From a bacterium (GTDB taxonomy: Bacteria > UBA9089 > UBA9088), in assembly GCA_003498085.1 (NCBI GenBank), contig DNCM01000010.1, forward strand, positions 1 to 5,771: 5,771 nucleotides of DNA, given 5' to 3'. The notes beneath the pieces were generated by a model, which worked only from the letters and a program-made list of their open reading frames with translations, was not told the origin of the DNA and did no database searches. Shown here in pieces: positions 1 to 5,771 of the stretch. The position numbers were made by a program, and so were the translations under genes. Position 1 is the first letter of the stretch; each line of letters starts with the position of its first letter.

Positions 1-2753
1 TTGCAGTTTTGGATACAGGTGTTGACTATGACCATCCTGATTTAAAAGATAAAGTTATTAAAGGGTATGATTATGTGAATAATGATGATTGTCCAATGGA
101 TGACCACGACTATTCAGACAAACATAGCCATGGAACCCATGTTGCGGGTATTATAGGTGCATCAACCGATAATAATATTGGAGTTGCAGGTCTTGCTTGG
201 AATTGTAAGCTACTGGCTGTAAAATGCTTCGATCAAGGAGGATATGGCAATGACGCCAAAATTTCTTTAGCAATAAGATATGCGGCAGATTACCCTGGTG
301 TAAAAGTGATCAATATGAGCTTTGGTGATAGGACACCTCCAGCTGAAACGCTCAAAAGGGCTTGTGATTATGCATATGAAAAAGGGATCTTTCTTGTTGC
401 TGCTTGTGGAAATGACGGTAATGACACCAAATTTTACCCTGCGGCATATGACAATGTTATGGCAGTTGCGGCAACAAATCAAGATGATTATAAGGCTTGG
501 CTTTCAAATTATGGATACTGGGTTGATATAGCCGCACCTGGGGATGACATCTATAGTACACTTAGGACAGATAAAGGTAGCTACGGCTATGGATATGGTA
601 CTTCAATGGCATGTCCATTTGTTGCTGGTCTTGCAGGGCTTATTTTCTCAAAAAATCCATCTTTGACAAATGCCCAGGTTGCAAAAATTATAAAGGAGAA
701 TGCTAGTGATATTGGAAATCAGAATATAGGGAAAAGGATAAATGCATATAATGCATTAGTTGCTTCTCTCAAGAAATGGACATTCATGGTCTACTTGGAT
801 GGGGATAATGATTTGGAAAATGCTGCAATTAATGATTTTTTGGAAATGGCAAGTGTTGGCTCAACACATGATGTAAGCATTGTCGTTCAATTTGATCGTA
901 TTCCATACTATGATTCAAGCTATGGTAATTGGACAGGGACAAAAAGATTCTATATCACAAAGAATATGACTCCATGTCCAGAAAATGCAGTAATGGACAT
1001 AGACGAGGTGAACATGGGAGATCCAAATACATTAAGAGATTTCATAATCTGGGCGAAACATTATTACCCCGCTGAAAACTATGCACTTATCCTTTGGGAT
1101 CATGGAAGTGGATGGAAAACAAAAACATTGGAAAAAAGAAAACCGAAGTGTATATGCTACGATAGTACGAGCAATTATGACTCCCTTACGCTCAGTGAAT
1201 TAAGGACAGCTTTATCAAATGTTGGAAAAATAGACCTAATCGGCTTTGATGCCTGTTTAATGGCAATGGTAGAGGTTGCTTATGAAATAAAGGACTATGC
1301 CGATATCATGGTTGCATCAGAAGAAGATGAGCCATGTGATGGTTGGGATTATAAAGGGATATTGAATAGCCTTGTCGGAAGTCCGACAATGAGTTCAGAG
1401 TATCTTGGAAAAAGAATCGTCGAAACTTATATAAAATCAAGTGAACCCTCTCAAGTTGTTCCTTCAATTACCCTTTCTTGTATAGATCTATCAAAGATGG
1501 GCTCCCTTGCTTTATCCTTAAAAAGCATTACATCACTACCTTTGGATATGATAAATGATGCAAGAAATAAAGTCCTTTCATTAAATGGGGATCCATCCTA
1601 TATAGATTTATATGACTTCGCAAGATGTTTAAATATAGGTATTGAACCTTCTGTGATCTTTGAATCACATAAACCGCCAGGTTCTTATACAGGGCTTTCC
1701 ATATACTTTCCCAAATCTTATGATTATTATCTAGGAAGCTATACAGCTCAAAATCTTCTATTTGCCAAAGATACAGGATGGGATGAGCTTATATTGAGAT
1801 TTTTTTACCTTCCATCTTCTCTTACTATCTCCTGTCCAGAGACCACTACAACTCATAATACATTTACATTGACAATATATACTAAAGATTCTCAAGGAGC
1901 CTCTATGTTCTCAGCATTACCCATAACAATTTCAAATCTTACAAACTCTATAATTCCATCAATGTATACTCTTACAGGAAGCGAAACAAAAATAGTAACA
2001 ACAATCACAAAAAGTCCGAATTATGGATTGGATATAATTACAGTAAGACTTTCAGATTTAATCGCGACAAAATCCATCAATGTCTTTATCAATCCATCAG
2101 AGAAATCTCTTGTTTCTACGGATAATGTAGAACTTTTTATCCCTTCCGATACATTTTCAGTACCTGTAACTATTAACATAAACACAGTGTCAACAACAAG
2201 TGTTCCAGAATGGATAAAACCTGCTATAAGCTATGAAATCATTGCACTTGATACTTCATCTCAAACAATCACAGGCTTAAATGGAACAATAACGATTACA
2301 TTCTCTTATGATGAAAAAGATGGTGTTGTTGCAAAATGCATCAAGGAAAAAGATTTATGTGTTTTTCAGGATGGCGACATAATTCCTTCTTTTATTAATT
2401 TTGTTTCGAACACTATCACAGCTACAGTTACAGAAAAGCTTTCATTATTTACCATCGGAGGAACACAGACATACGCTGAAGTATTGGTAAAACCAACAGT
2501 ATTTCCAAATCCATTTATTTGGAATAAACATAAATTCATAATCTTTGGTGATCCAAATGTAGTAGAAAAAAGGCTTCCTGCATATGGGGATATTAGGATA
2601 TATAATATCGCTGGTGAGTTAATAGACGAGCTTAAAATAAGACCAGAAGATGATGGAAAAAAAATTTGGTATCCTAAAAAAGGATTATCATCTGGAGTTT
2701 ATATATTTACAATTAACAAAAAAGCTTTTGGAAAAATTGGAGTGATAAGATAA
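1..2753 (+). CDS. Secreted double protease: subtilisin-like S8 + clostripain-like C11 + C-terminal sorting-like domain (5' partial)
   Basis: Residues are counted from the Leu codon at base 9. The frame is open to the window edge and reads Ala-Val-Leu-Asp-Thr-Gly, the heart of a subtilase Asp motif, so this TTG is internal and the start lies upstream. S8 domain (about 1-252): catalytic Asp2 (DTG), His41 (HGTHVAG), oxyanion Asn135 (CGNDG) and Ser199 (GTSMACP). C11 domain (about 255-597): begins WTFMVYLDGDNDLE; catalytic His365 (WDHGSGW) and Cys416 (FDACLMAM), with GLSIYFP at 562-568. Asp414 and Asp444 match the acidic S1 positions of the Parabacteroides C11 enzyme, so cleavage after Arg or Lys is inferred. 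Two beta-rich segments follow (about 600-700 and 705-815). The last 80 residues (VFPNPF, IRIYNIAGELI, SGVYIF, GKIGVIR) resemble FlgD Ig-like / type IX sorting domains. Export is inferred; any signal peptide is outside the window. It is probably not co-regulated with sepS, which has its own promoter. I do not know its substrate. Confidence 0.93.
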   Translation, partial: AVLDTGVDYDHPDLKDKVIKGYDYVNNDDCPMDDHDYSDKHSHGTHVAGIIGASTDNNIGVAGLAWNCKLLAVKCFDQGGYGNDAKISLAIRYAADYPGVKVINMSFGDRTPPAETLKRACDYAYEKGIFLVAACGNDGNDTKFYPAAYDNVMAVAATNQDDYKAWLSNYGYWVDIAAPGDDIYSTLRTDKGSYGYGYGTSMACPFVAGLAGLIFSKNPSLTNAQVAKIIKENASDIGNQNIGKRINAYNALVASLKKWTFMVYLDGDNDLENAAINDFLEMASVGSTHDVSIVVQFDRIPYYDSSYGNWTGTKRFYITKNMTPCPENAVMDIDEVNMGDPNTLRDFIIWAKHYYPAENYALILWDHGSGWKTKTLEKRKPKCICYDSTSNYDSLTLSELRTALSNVGKIDLIGFDACLMAMVEVAYEIKDYADIMVASEEDEPCDGWDYKGILNSLVGSPTMSSEYLGKRIVETYIKSSEPSQVVPSITLSCIDLSKMGSLALSLKSITSLPLDMINDARNKVLSLNGDPSYIDLYDFARCLNIGIEPSVIFESHKPPGSYTGLSIYFPKSYDYYLGSYTAQNLLFAKDTGWDELILRFFYLPSSLTISCPETTTTHNTFTLTIYTKDSQGASMFSALPITISNLTNSIIPSMYTLTGSETKIVTTITKSPNYGLDIITVRLSDLIATKSINVFINPSEKSLVSTDNVELFIPSDTFSVPVTININTVSTTSVPEWIKPAISYEIIALDTSSQTITGLNGTITITFSYDEKDGVVAKCIKEKDLCVFQDGDIIPSFINFVSNTITATVTEKLSLFTIGGTQTYAEVLVKPTVFPNPFIWNKHKFIIFGDPNVVEKRLPAYGDIRIYNIAGELIDELKIRPEDDGKKIWYPKKGLSSGVYIFTINKKAFGKIGVIR

Positions 2754-2765
2754 TATTTTTTAGGC

Positions 2766-2794
2766 TTTACAGCCAATAAGGGGGATGATATAAT
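2766..2794 (+). promoter_or_regulatory. Sigma70-like promoter for sepS-thrC, probably giving a leaderless message
   Basis: TTTACA (2766-2771, 5 of 6 matches to the -35 consensus) and TATAAT (2789-2794, 6 of 6) are separated by exactly 17 bases. A start point 6 to 8 bases after the -10 box falls at about 2800-2802, on or beside the sepS ATG at 2802. The purine run AAGGGGG (2778-2784) looks like a ribosome binding site, but it lies inside the promoter spacer and ends 17 bases before the ATG, too far to serve it. It would also be missing from a transcript started here. The seen facts are the boxes and spacing; promoter activity and leaderless translation are inferred. TATAAT alone is common in DNA this AT-rich, so the case rests on the paired boxes with ideal spacing in a 48-base gap. 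Confidence 0.6.
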
Positions 2795-2801
2795 TTTAAA
2801 A

Positions 2802-4244
2802 ATGAAGGGGAAAGAACATCCAGTTATATCCCTTACGAATAAACTTAGGGAAATTTTTCTTGAGCTTGGTTTTGATGAGATCATAAATCCTATCATTGTT
2901 GACGAAAAGGAGATATTCCTTCAGTACGGAAAGGAGGCATCCCTAATCCTCGACAGGTTATTTTACATTGCAGGGCTTGATAGGGCAGAGGTTGGTCTGT
3001 CTTCTGAAAGAAAGGAAAGGATTGAAGAGATAGTTTCGGGATTTGAAAAATGGGATGAGCTTTCTAAATTCCTTCGTGAGTACAAAGAGGGGGAGATTCC
3101 TTCGGATAGTTTCATCGAAGAATTAACAAAAAGGTTTGACATAGAGCAAAAACAAGCAATAAGGCTTGTAGATGAGGTTTTCTTAGAACTTTCAAATCTT
3201 TCTCCTATTCCCTATAAAAAGACATTGAGGAGCCATATGACATCATCTTGGTATTTGACCCTGGCACACCTTTGTAAAACAAGAAGTATTCCAATAATGC
3301 TTTTTTCAATAGGTCCAAGATTTCGCAGGGAACAAAGGCAAGATCCATCGCATCTATTTGAAAGCACCTCTGTTTCCTGTGTCGTTGTTGATGATAGTTT
3401 TGATCTGGACAAAGGAAAAAATCTTTGTTCTACAATTGCAAAAGAAGCTGGCTTTCCTGACTGCTGTTTTAAAATAAAGGAGATAACAAGCAATTATTAT
3501 GAGGAAGGAACAGATACAGAGGTTTTTATAGACAACATCGAAATTGCAAATCTGGGTTTTTATTCGAAGGCATCACTTTCTAACTATGAGATAAAAAATA
3601 AGGTTTTTAATCTTGGCTTTGGTGTAGAAAGGATGGCAGGGATATTGAAGGGCGAGGAGGATTTAAGGAGACTCGTTTTTTTCCAGTTTTATAAGCCAAA
3701 ATTTACAGACCAAGAGATTGCAGAGCTTGTTTTGCCTGAAAAAATACCGAGGTATGGAAGCCAAATTTCGACTTTTATTTTCAAGAAAATATTAGAGGCA
3801 AAAGACAAGATTGGACCAACCGATGTTCTATGCTATGAAGGAAGGTTTTTGGGGAAAGAAGTAAGGGTATACGTTTATAATTGGGATGAAGGAAAGCCTT
3901 TGATTTCATTTGCAGGTCTAAACAAAGTTTGGGTCTATAATGGCGAAATCTTCGGCCTTCCAGATGAAGAAAAGGCATTAAAAGGGACAGAAAAAATTTA
4001 TAAAGAAGGAATAAACACGGGTCTTGTTTTCTTAAAGCTTATTGTGGATGGCTTTATCTCAGAGCTTGAGGATGCAATAAATAAGGGAGAAAAGAGCCTT
4101 GATAAAAAAATAAAGATTGCCCAAAGGCCATCAGATGTCAATCTATTTATTCCACAATCAGTATATGAGTTCATCACAGGAGAAAACAAAAGAATAGTCG
4201 TTGGAGGCCCTCTATTCTTTGGTTTAAATGCAGAAATTGAGTAG
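2802..4244 (+). CDS. sepS: O-phosphoseryl-tRNA(Cys) synthetase (SepRS), class II
   Basis: SepRS charges tRNA-Cys with O-phosphoserine in the cytoplasm; SepCysS then converts it to Cys-tRNA. The 480 residues match the archaeal family along their length: HPV near the start, INPIIVDE, YIAGLDRAEVGL, TLRSHMTSSW, motif 2 FRREQ (174-178), SHL..SVSCVVV, motif 3 NLGFGVERM (270-278), and a C-terminal anticodon-binding part ending PSDVNLFIP and GGPLFFGLNAEIE. His145, Thr147, Ser190 and Ser192 correspond, at a constant offset of 41, to His186, Thr188, Ser231 and Ser233 of the Methanococcus maripaludis enzyme (numbering from memory), which bind phosphoserine. It is shorter than archaeal SepRS (about 535-540), mainly because some 40 N-terminal residues are missing. 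An in-frame TAA at 2751, the stop of the upstream gene, leaves room for only 16 more codons with no ATG, GTG or TTG among them, so ATG 2802 is favoured. Phenylalanyl-tRNA synthetase alpha is the nearest alternative family but lacks the HMTSxW and SxSCVVV combination. Confidence 0.93.
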   Translation: MKGKEHPVISLTNKLREIFLELGFDEIINPIIVDEKEIFLQYGKEASLILDRLFYIAGLDRAEVGLSSERKERIEEIVSGFEKWDELSKFLREYKEGEIPSDSFIEELTKRFDIEQKQAIRLVDEVFLELSNLSPIPYKKTLRSHMTSSWYLTLAHLCKTRSIPIMLFSIGPRFRREQRQDPSHLFESTSVSCVVVDDSFDLDKGKNLCSTIAKEAGFPDCCFKIKEITSNYYEEGTDTEVFIDNIEIANLGFYSKASLSNYEIKNKVFNLGFGVERMAGILKGEEDLRRLVFFQFYKPKFTDQEIAELVLPEKIPRYGSQISTFIFKKILEAKDKIGPTDVLCYEGRFLGKEVRVYVYNWDEGKPLISFAGLNKVWVYNGEIFGLPDEEKALKGTEKIYKEGINTGLVFLKLIVDGFISELEDAINKGEKSLDKKIKIAQRPSDVNLFIPQSVYEFITGENKRIVVGGPLFFGLNAEIE

Positions 4245-5286
4245 TTATAAAGGTGTAATCGAAAGATACAGAGAGTTTTTACCTGTAACAGATAAGACAC
4301 CAATTATTACCCTACTTGAGGGAAACACACCACTCATATTTTCAGAAAGACTATCGAATGAAACAGGACTTTCTATCTACCTTAAGTATGAAGGGACAAA
4401 CCCAACGGGTTCATTCAAAGATAGGGGAATGACACTTGCAATTTCTAAGGCAATCGAAGGGGGGGTAAAGGCTGTTATCTGTGCATCTACGGGAAATACA
4501 TCTGCGTCTGCTTCTGCATATGCATCGAGGGCAGGGATAAAATGTATTGTCATAGTTCCTGAGGCAAAGATCGCTCAAGGAAAGCTTGCCCAGGCTTTAA
4601 TACATGGTGCGAAAGTAATTGCAATTTCTGGTTCTTTTGATGATGCATTGAAAATTGTAAGGGAAATATCAGAGAAATATCCCATAAGTTTAGTTAATTC
4701 AATAAATCCATATAGGATTGAGGGGCAAAAGACAGGGGCATTTGAGATCTGTGATGTATTGGAAAGGGCACCAGACTATCAATTCATTCCCGTTGGAAAT
4801 GCAGGAAATATTACAGCATACTGGAAAGGTTATAAAGAGTATAAGGAAAGGGGAAAGATAGATGGTTTACCAAAGATGTGCGGGTTTCAGGCAGAGGGTG
4901 CTGCACCCATTGTTGAAAATAGAATAATTGAATCACCACAAACAATAGCATCTGCAATAAGGATAGGAAACCCTGCTTCGTGGAAAGGTGCAGTTTCTGC
5001 AAGAGATGAATCTGGTGGTCTCATTGAGACTGTTTCTGACGATGAGATAATCTGTTCATACAAACTACTTGCAAGGGAAGGACTCTTTGTTGAACCTGCA
5101 TCCTCTGCAAGTGTTGCTGGTTTACTTAAACTCTCTCGGATGGGCTTTTTAAAAAAAGGTTTAGTTGGTGTTTGTATTCTGACAGGTCATGGCCTAAAGG
5201 ATCCTGATATTGCAATAAGTGTTTCTGAAAAACCCATAACCCTATCCTGCTCTTTTGAAAAGATAGTTGAGGAAATTGTAAAATAA
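4228..5286 (+). CDS. thrC: Threonine synthase, PLP-dependent fold type II
   Basis: It converts O-phosphohomoserine to threonine and phosphate, the last step of threonine synthesis, in the cytoplasm. The 352 residues follow the compact Thermus-type enzyme end to end: IERYREFLPVTDKTPI and LLEGNTPLI at the start, PLP lysine Lys64 in GSFKDRGMTLA, ASTGNTSASA at about 86-95, the PLP phosphate loop GNAGN at 190-194, IRIGNPASWKGAV at about 245-257, and LTGHGLKDP with Thr319 near the pyridine nitrogen. No key residue is missing and the length is normal. The ATG at 4228 lies inside the end of sepS, a 17-base overlap in another frame. The only Shine-Dalgarno-like run upstream, GGAGG at 4203-4207, is 20 bases away, so translation is probably coupled to sepS. 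Cysteate synthase is a divergent relative that uses phosphoserine, but the close match to ordinary ThrC makes it unlikely. Confidence 0.95.
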   Translation: MQKLSSYKGVIERYREFLPVTDKTPIITLLEGNTPLIFSERLSNETGLSIYLKYEGTNPTGSFKDRGMTLAISKAIEGGVKAVICASTGNTSASASAYASRAGIKCIVIVPEAKIAQGKLAQALIHGAKVIAISGSFDDALKIVREISEKYPISLVNSINPYRIEGQKTGAFEICDVLERAPDYQFIPVGNAGNITAYWKGYKEYKERGKIDGLPKMCGFQAEGAAPIVENRIIESPQTIASAIRIGNPASWKGAVSARDESGGLIETVSDDEIICSYKLLAREGLFVEPASSASVAGLLKLSRMGFLKKGLVGVCILTGHGLKDPDIAISVSEKPITLSCSFEKIVEEIVK

Positions 5287-5302
5287 ACAAAATATACTCC
5301 TT

Positions 5303-5369
5303 TTAACCCCTATTTCGCAGTCTATATGCCAAAAGCCATTAACTCCTATTTCGCACTCTATGTCCAAAA
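5303..5369 (+). repeat. Two direct copies of a degenerate repeat, 36-base period
   Basis: Copy one (5303-5334) begins TTAACCCCTATTTCGCAG and continues TCTATATGCCAAAA. Copy two (5339-5369) begins TTAACTCCTATTTCGCAC and continues TCTATGTCCAAAA. They differ at a few positions and by one single-base gap. The pair sits about 17 bases after the thrC stop. The same core occurs inverted at 5570-5585 and, more weakly, at 5645-5658. A small mobile-element end, a dispersed bacterial repeat or a protein-binding site would all fit. Two divergent copies with only about 4 bases between them do not make a CRISPR array. Confidence 0.6.
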
Positions 5370-5569
5370 ATCATCAAAAATCCATCTTTTTTATGTTCAT
5401 AAGGAAGATAAATCAGGGTGTTTACAGAGATAAATGTTGAGGGGTCAAAGATATATAAAAAGCCTGGAATAAAGGATAAGCCAATCAAACAAACATATAG
5501 TGATAGGGTAAATATAGTGCAAAAAAATTTTTTAAATCCCTGTAATATCAAGGCTTTAGCGAAAATAAT

Positions 5570-5585
5570 GCGAAATAAGGGTTAA
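5570..5585 (-). repeat. Inverted copy of the TTAACCCCTATTTCGC repeat
   Basis: GCGAAATAAGGGTTAA reads on the minus strand as TTAACCCTTATTTCGC, matching 5303-5318 at 15 of 16 positions. With that copy it brackets a 283-base stretch (5303-5585) ending in TTAA on both sides, the layout of a small element with terminal inverted repeats. No target-site duplication is obvious outside the TTAA. An adjacent partial echo, GCGAAAATAA, starts at 5559. Confidence 0.55.
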
Positions 5586-5644
5586 ATTGAGTCTTCCGTA
5601 AAAATCTGGCGGATTTGATGTAAATTCCCATTTTCCGCTACCTT

Positions 5645-5658
5645 GAAATAGGAATTGA
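5645..5658 (-). repeat. Second, weaker inverted copy of the same repeat core
   Basis: GAAATAGGAATTGA reads on the minus strand as TCAATTCCTATTTC, matching TTAACTCCTATTTC of the direct copy at 5339 at 12 of 14 positions. Match quality falls off beyond this core, so chance is possible in AT-rich DNA. It would be the fourth copy within about 360 bases. Confidence 0.35.
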
Positions 5659-5715
5659 TTTCTTCAAAAAACCTCTAAAGTTTTAGTCCTAAAAAGCCGA
5701 TTTATATAATGAGAT

Positions 5716-5771
5716 ATGGAGATAGAATCTGTTCCAGCAGACAAAATCAAATTCTTTTCCAAAATAATTGG
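5716..5771 (+). CDS. Possible start of another gene, cut by the window end
   Basis: An ATG at 5716 opens a frame of 18 full codons to the window edge, reading MEIESVPADKIKFFSKII. I do not recognise it. TATAAT at 5705-5710 ends five bases before the ATG, similar to the arrangement before sepS, so a leaderless start is conceivable. The -35 position at 17 bases is poor (TTTAGT) and there is no good ribosome binding site. The minus strand is also open here in two frames, so the coding strand cannot be decided from this window. Confidence 0.25.
   Translation, partial: MEIESVPADKIKFFSKII

Larger units (their letters stand above)
5287..5771. other. Region after thrC without a convincing complete gene
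   Basis: These 485 bases are strongly AT-rich. They contain the short repeats listed separately, two ATATAGTG copies 17 bases apart (5495-5502 and 5512-5519), and an A7T6 run at 5521-5533 that is self-complementary but too weak to be called a terminator. I see no GC-rich hairpin followed by a T tract after thrC, so the transcription end is unassigned. I see no tRNA or rRNA. Short open frames exist on both strands, but none shows a recognisable family or ribosome binding site. The last 56 bases may begin a new + strand gene. Confidence 0.6.

Noticed and set aside
9..11. TTG as the start codon of the protease gene
   Set aside because: The frame is open upstream to the window edge and this codon is the Leu just before the catalytic Asp-Thr-Gly of a subtilase. 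Starting here would remove the signal peptide and the beginning of the fold.
2763..2774. GGCT-TTAC-AGCC hairpin as a terminator after the protease gene
   Set aside because: The stem is only four pairs and no T tract follows on the + strand. The TTTACA inside it is better explained as the -35 box of the sepS promoter.
2790..2795. ATA or ATT as an upstream start for sepS, 5 or 8 bases after AAGGGGG
   Set aside because: The spacing to AAGGGGG is attractive, but these are rare start codons and would add only three or four residues. The promoter geometry also favours ATG 2802. Not fully excluded.
4228..5286. thrC product as cysteate synthase, linking it to phosphoserine use by SepRS
   Set aside because: The protein follows compact Thermus-type threonine synthase throughout, including the N-terminal and C-terminal signature stretches. 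Cysteate synthase is longer and more divergent.
5303..5369. CRISPR array from the 36-base periodic repeat
   Set aside because: Only two copies exist, they are divergent, and about four bases separate the matching parts, leaving no room for a spacer.
5521..5533. A7T6 run as a transcription terminator for thrC
   Set aside because: It has no GC stem and lies about 235 bases after the stop codon. A-T pairs alone would not form a stable terminator hairpin.
5339..5551. Minus-strand 70-codon open frame with a hydrophobic N-terminal half
   Set aside because: It starts with TTG without a ribosome binding site. Its end coincides with the repeat and matches no family I know. The hydrophobicity follows from AT-rich sequence. 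It cannot be excluded as a small membrane protein.
5664..5771. Minus-strand frame entering from the right edge and stopping at 5664
   Set aside because: It gives 35 codons with no recognisable motif, and another minus frame and the + strand are also open across much of the same bases. This is uninformative in AT-rich DNA.

Overview
The window is AT-rich DNA carrying three complete or nearly complete protein genes, all on the + strand, followed by about 485 bases with no convincing complete gene. It is probably from an uncultured bacterial lineage. The evidence is a sigma70-like promoter (TTTACA, 17 bp, TATAAT), a Thermus-like threonine synthase, and a secreted multidomain protease ending in a FlgD-like / type IX-like C-terminal domain. 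Such tails are common in Bacteroidota and in several uncultured candidate phyla. The phylum cannot be fixed from this window.

Region 1 (1-2753) is the 3' part of a large exported protease gene whose 5' end lies outside the window. It joins a subtilisin-like S8 serine protease, with Asp/His/Asn/Ser all visible, to a clostripain-like C11 cysteine protease, with His/Cys and both expected S1 acidic residues. Beta-rich modules and a C-terminal sorting-like domain follow.

Region 2 (2754-2801) is a 48-base gap with a near-consensus promoter whose predicted start point falls on or next to the ATG of the next gene, so the message may be leaderless.

Region 3 (2802-4244) is the main result. It encodes an apparently full-function O-phosphoseryl-tRNA(Cys) synthetase (SepRS, sepS), the first enzyme of tRNA-dependent cysteine synthesis. 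This pathway is best known from methanogenic archaea. As far as I recall, bacterial cases are reported only from Parcubacteria and Chloroflexi, and neither fits this neighbourhood well. The phosphoserine-phosphate-binding Thr/Ser/Ser residues keep the spacing of the Methanococcus enzyme, but the roughly 40-residue archaeal N-terminal extension is absent.

Region 4 (4228-5286) is thrC, threonine synthase, overlapping the end of sepS by 17 bases and presumably translationally coupled. Both enzymes act on phosphorylated hydroxy-amino acids, phosphoserine and phosphohomoserine.

Region 5 (5287-5771) is mostly non-coding. It holds a family of short degenerate repeats: two direct copies 36 bases apart and two inverted copies, core TTAACYCCTATTTCGC. 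They could be ends of a small non-autonomous mobile element. The last 56 bases may hold the start of another + strand gene. SepCysS and tRNA-Cys, the expected partners of SepRS, are not in the window.
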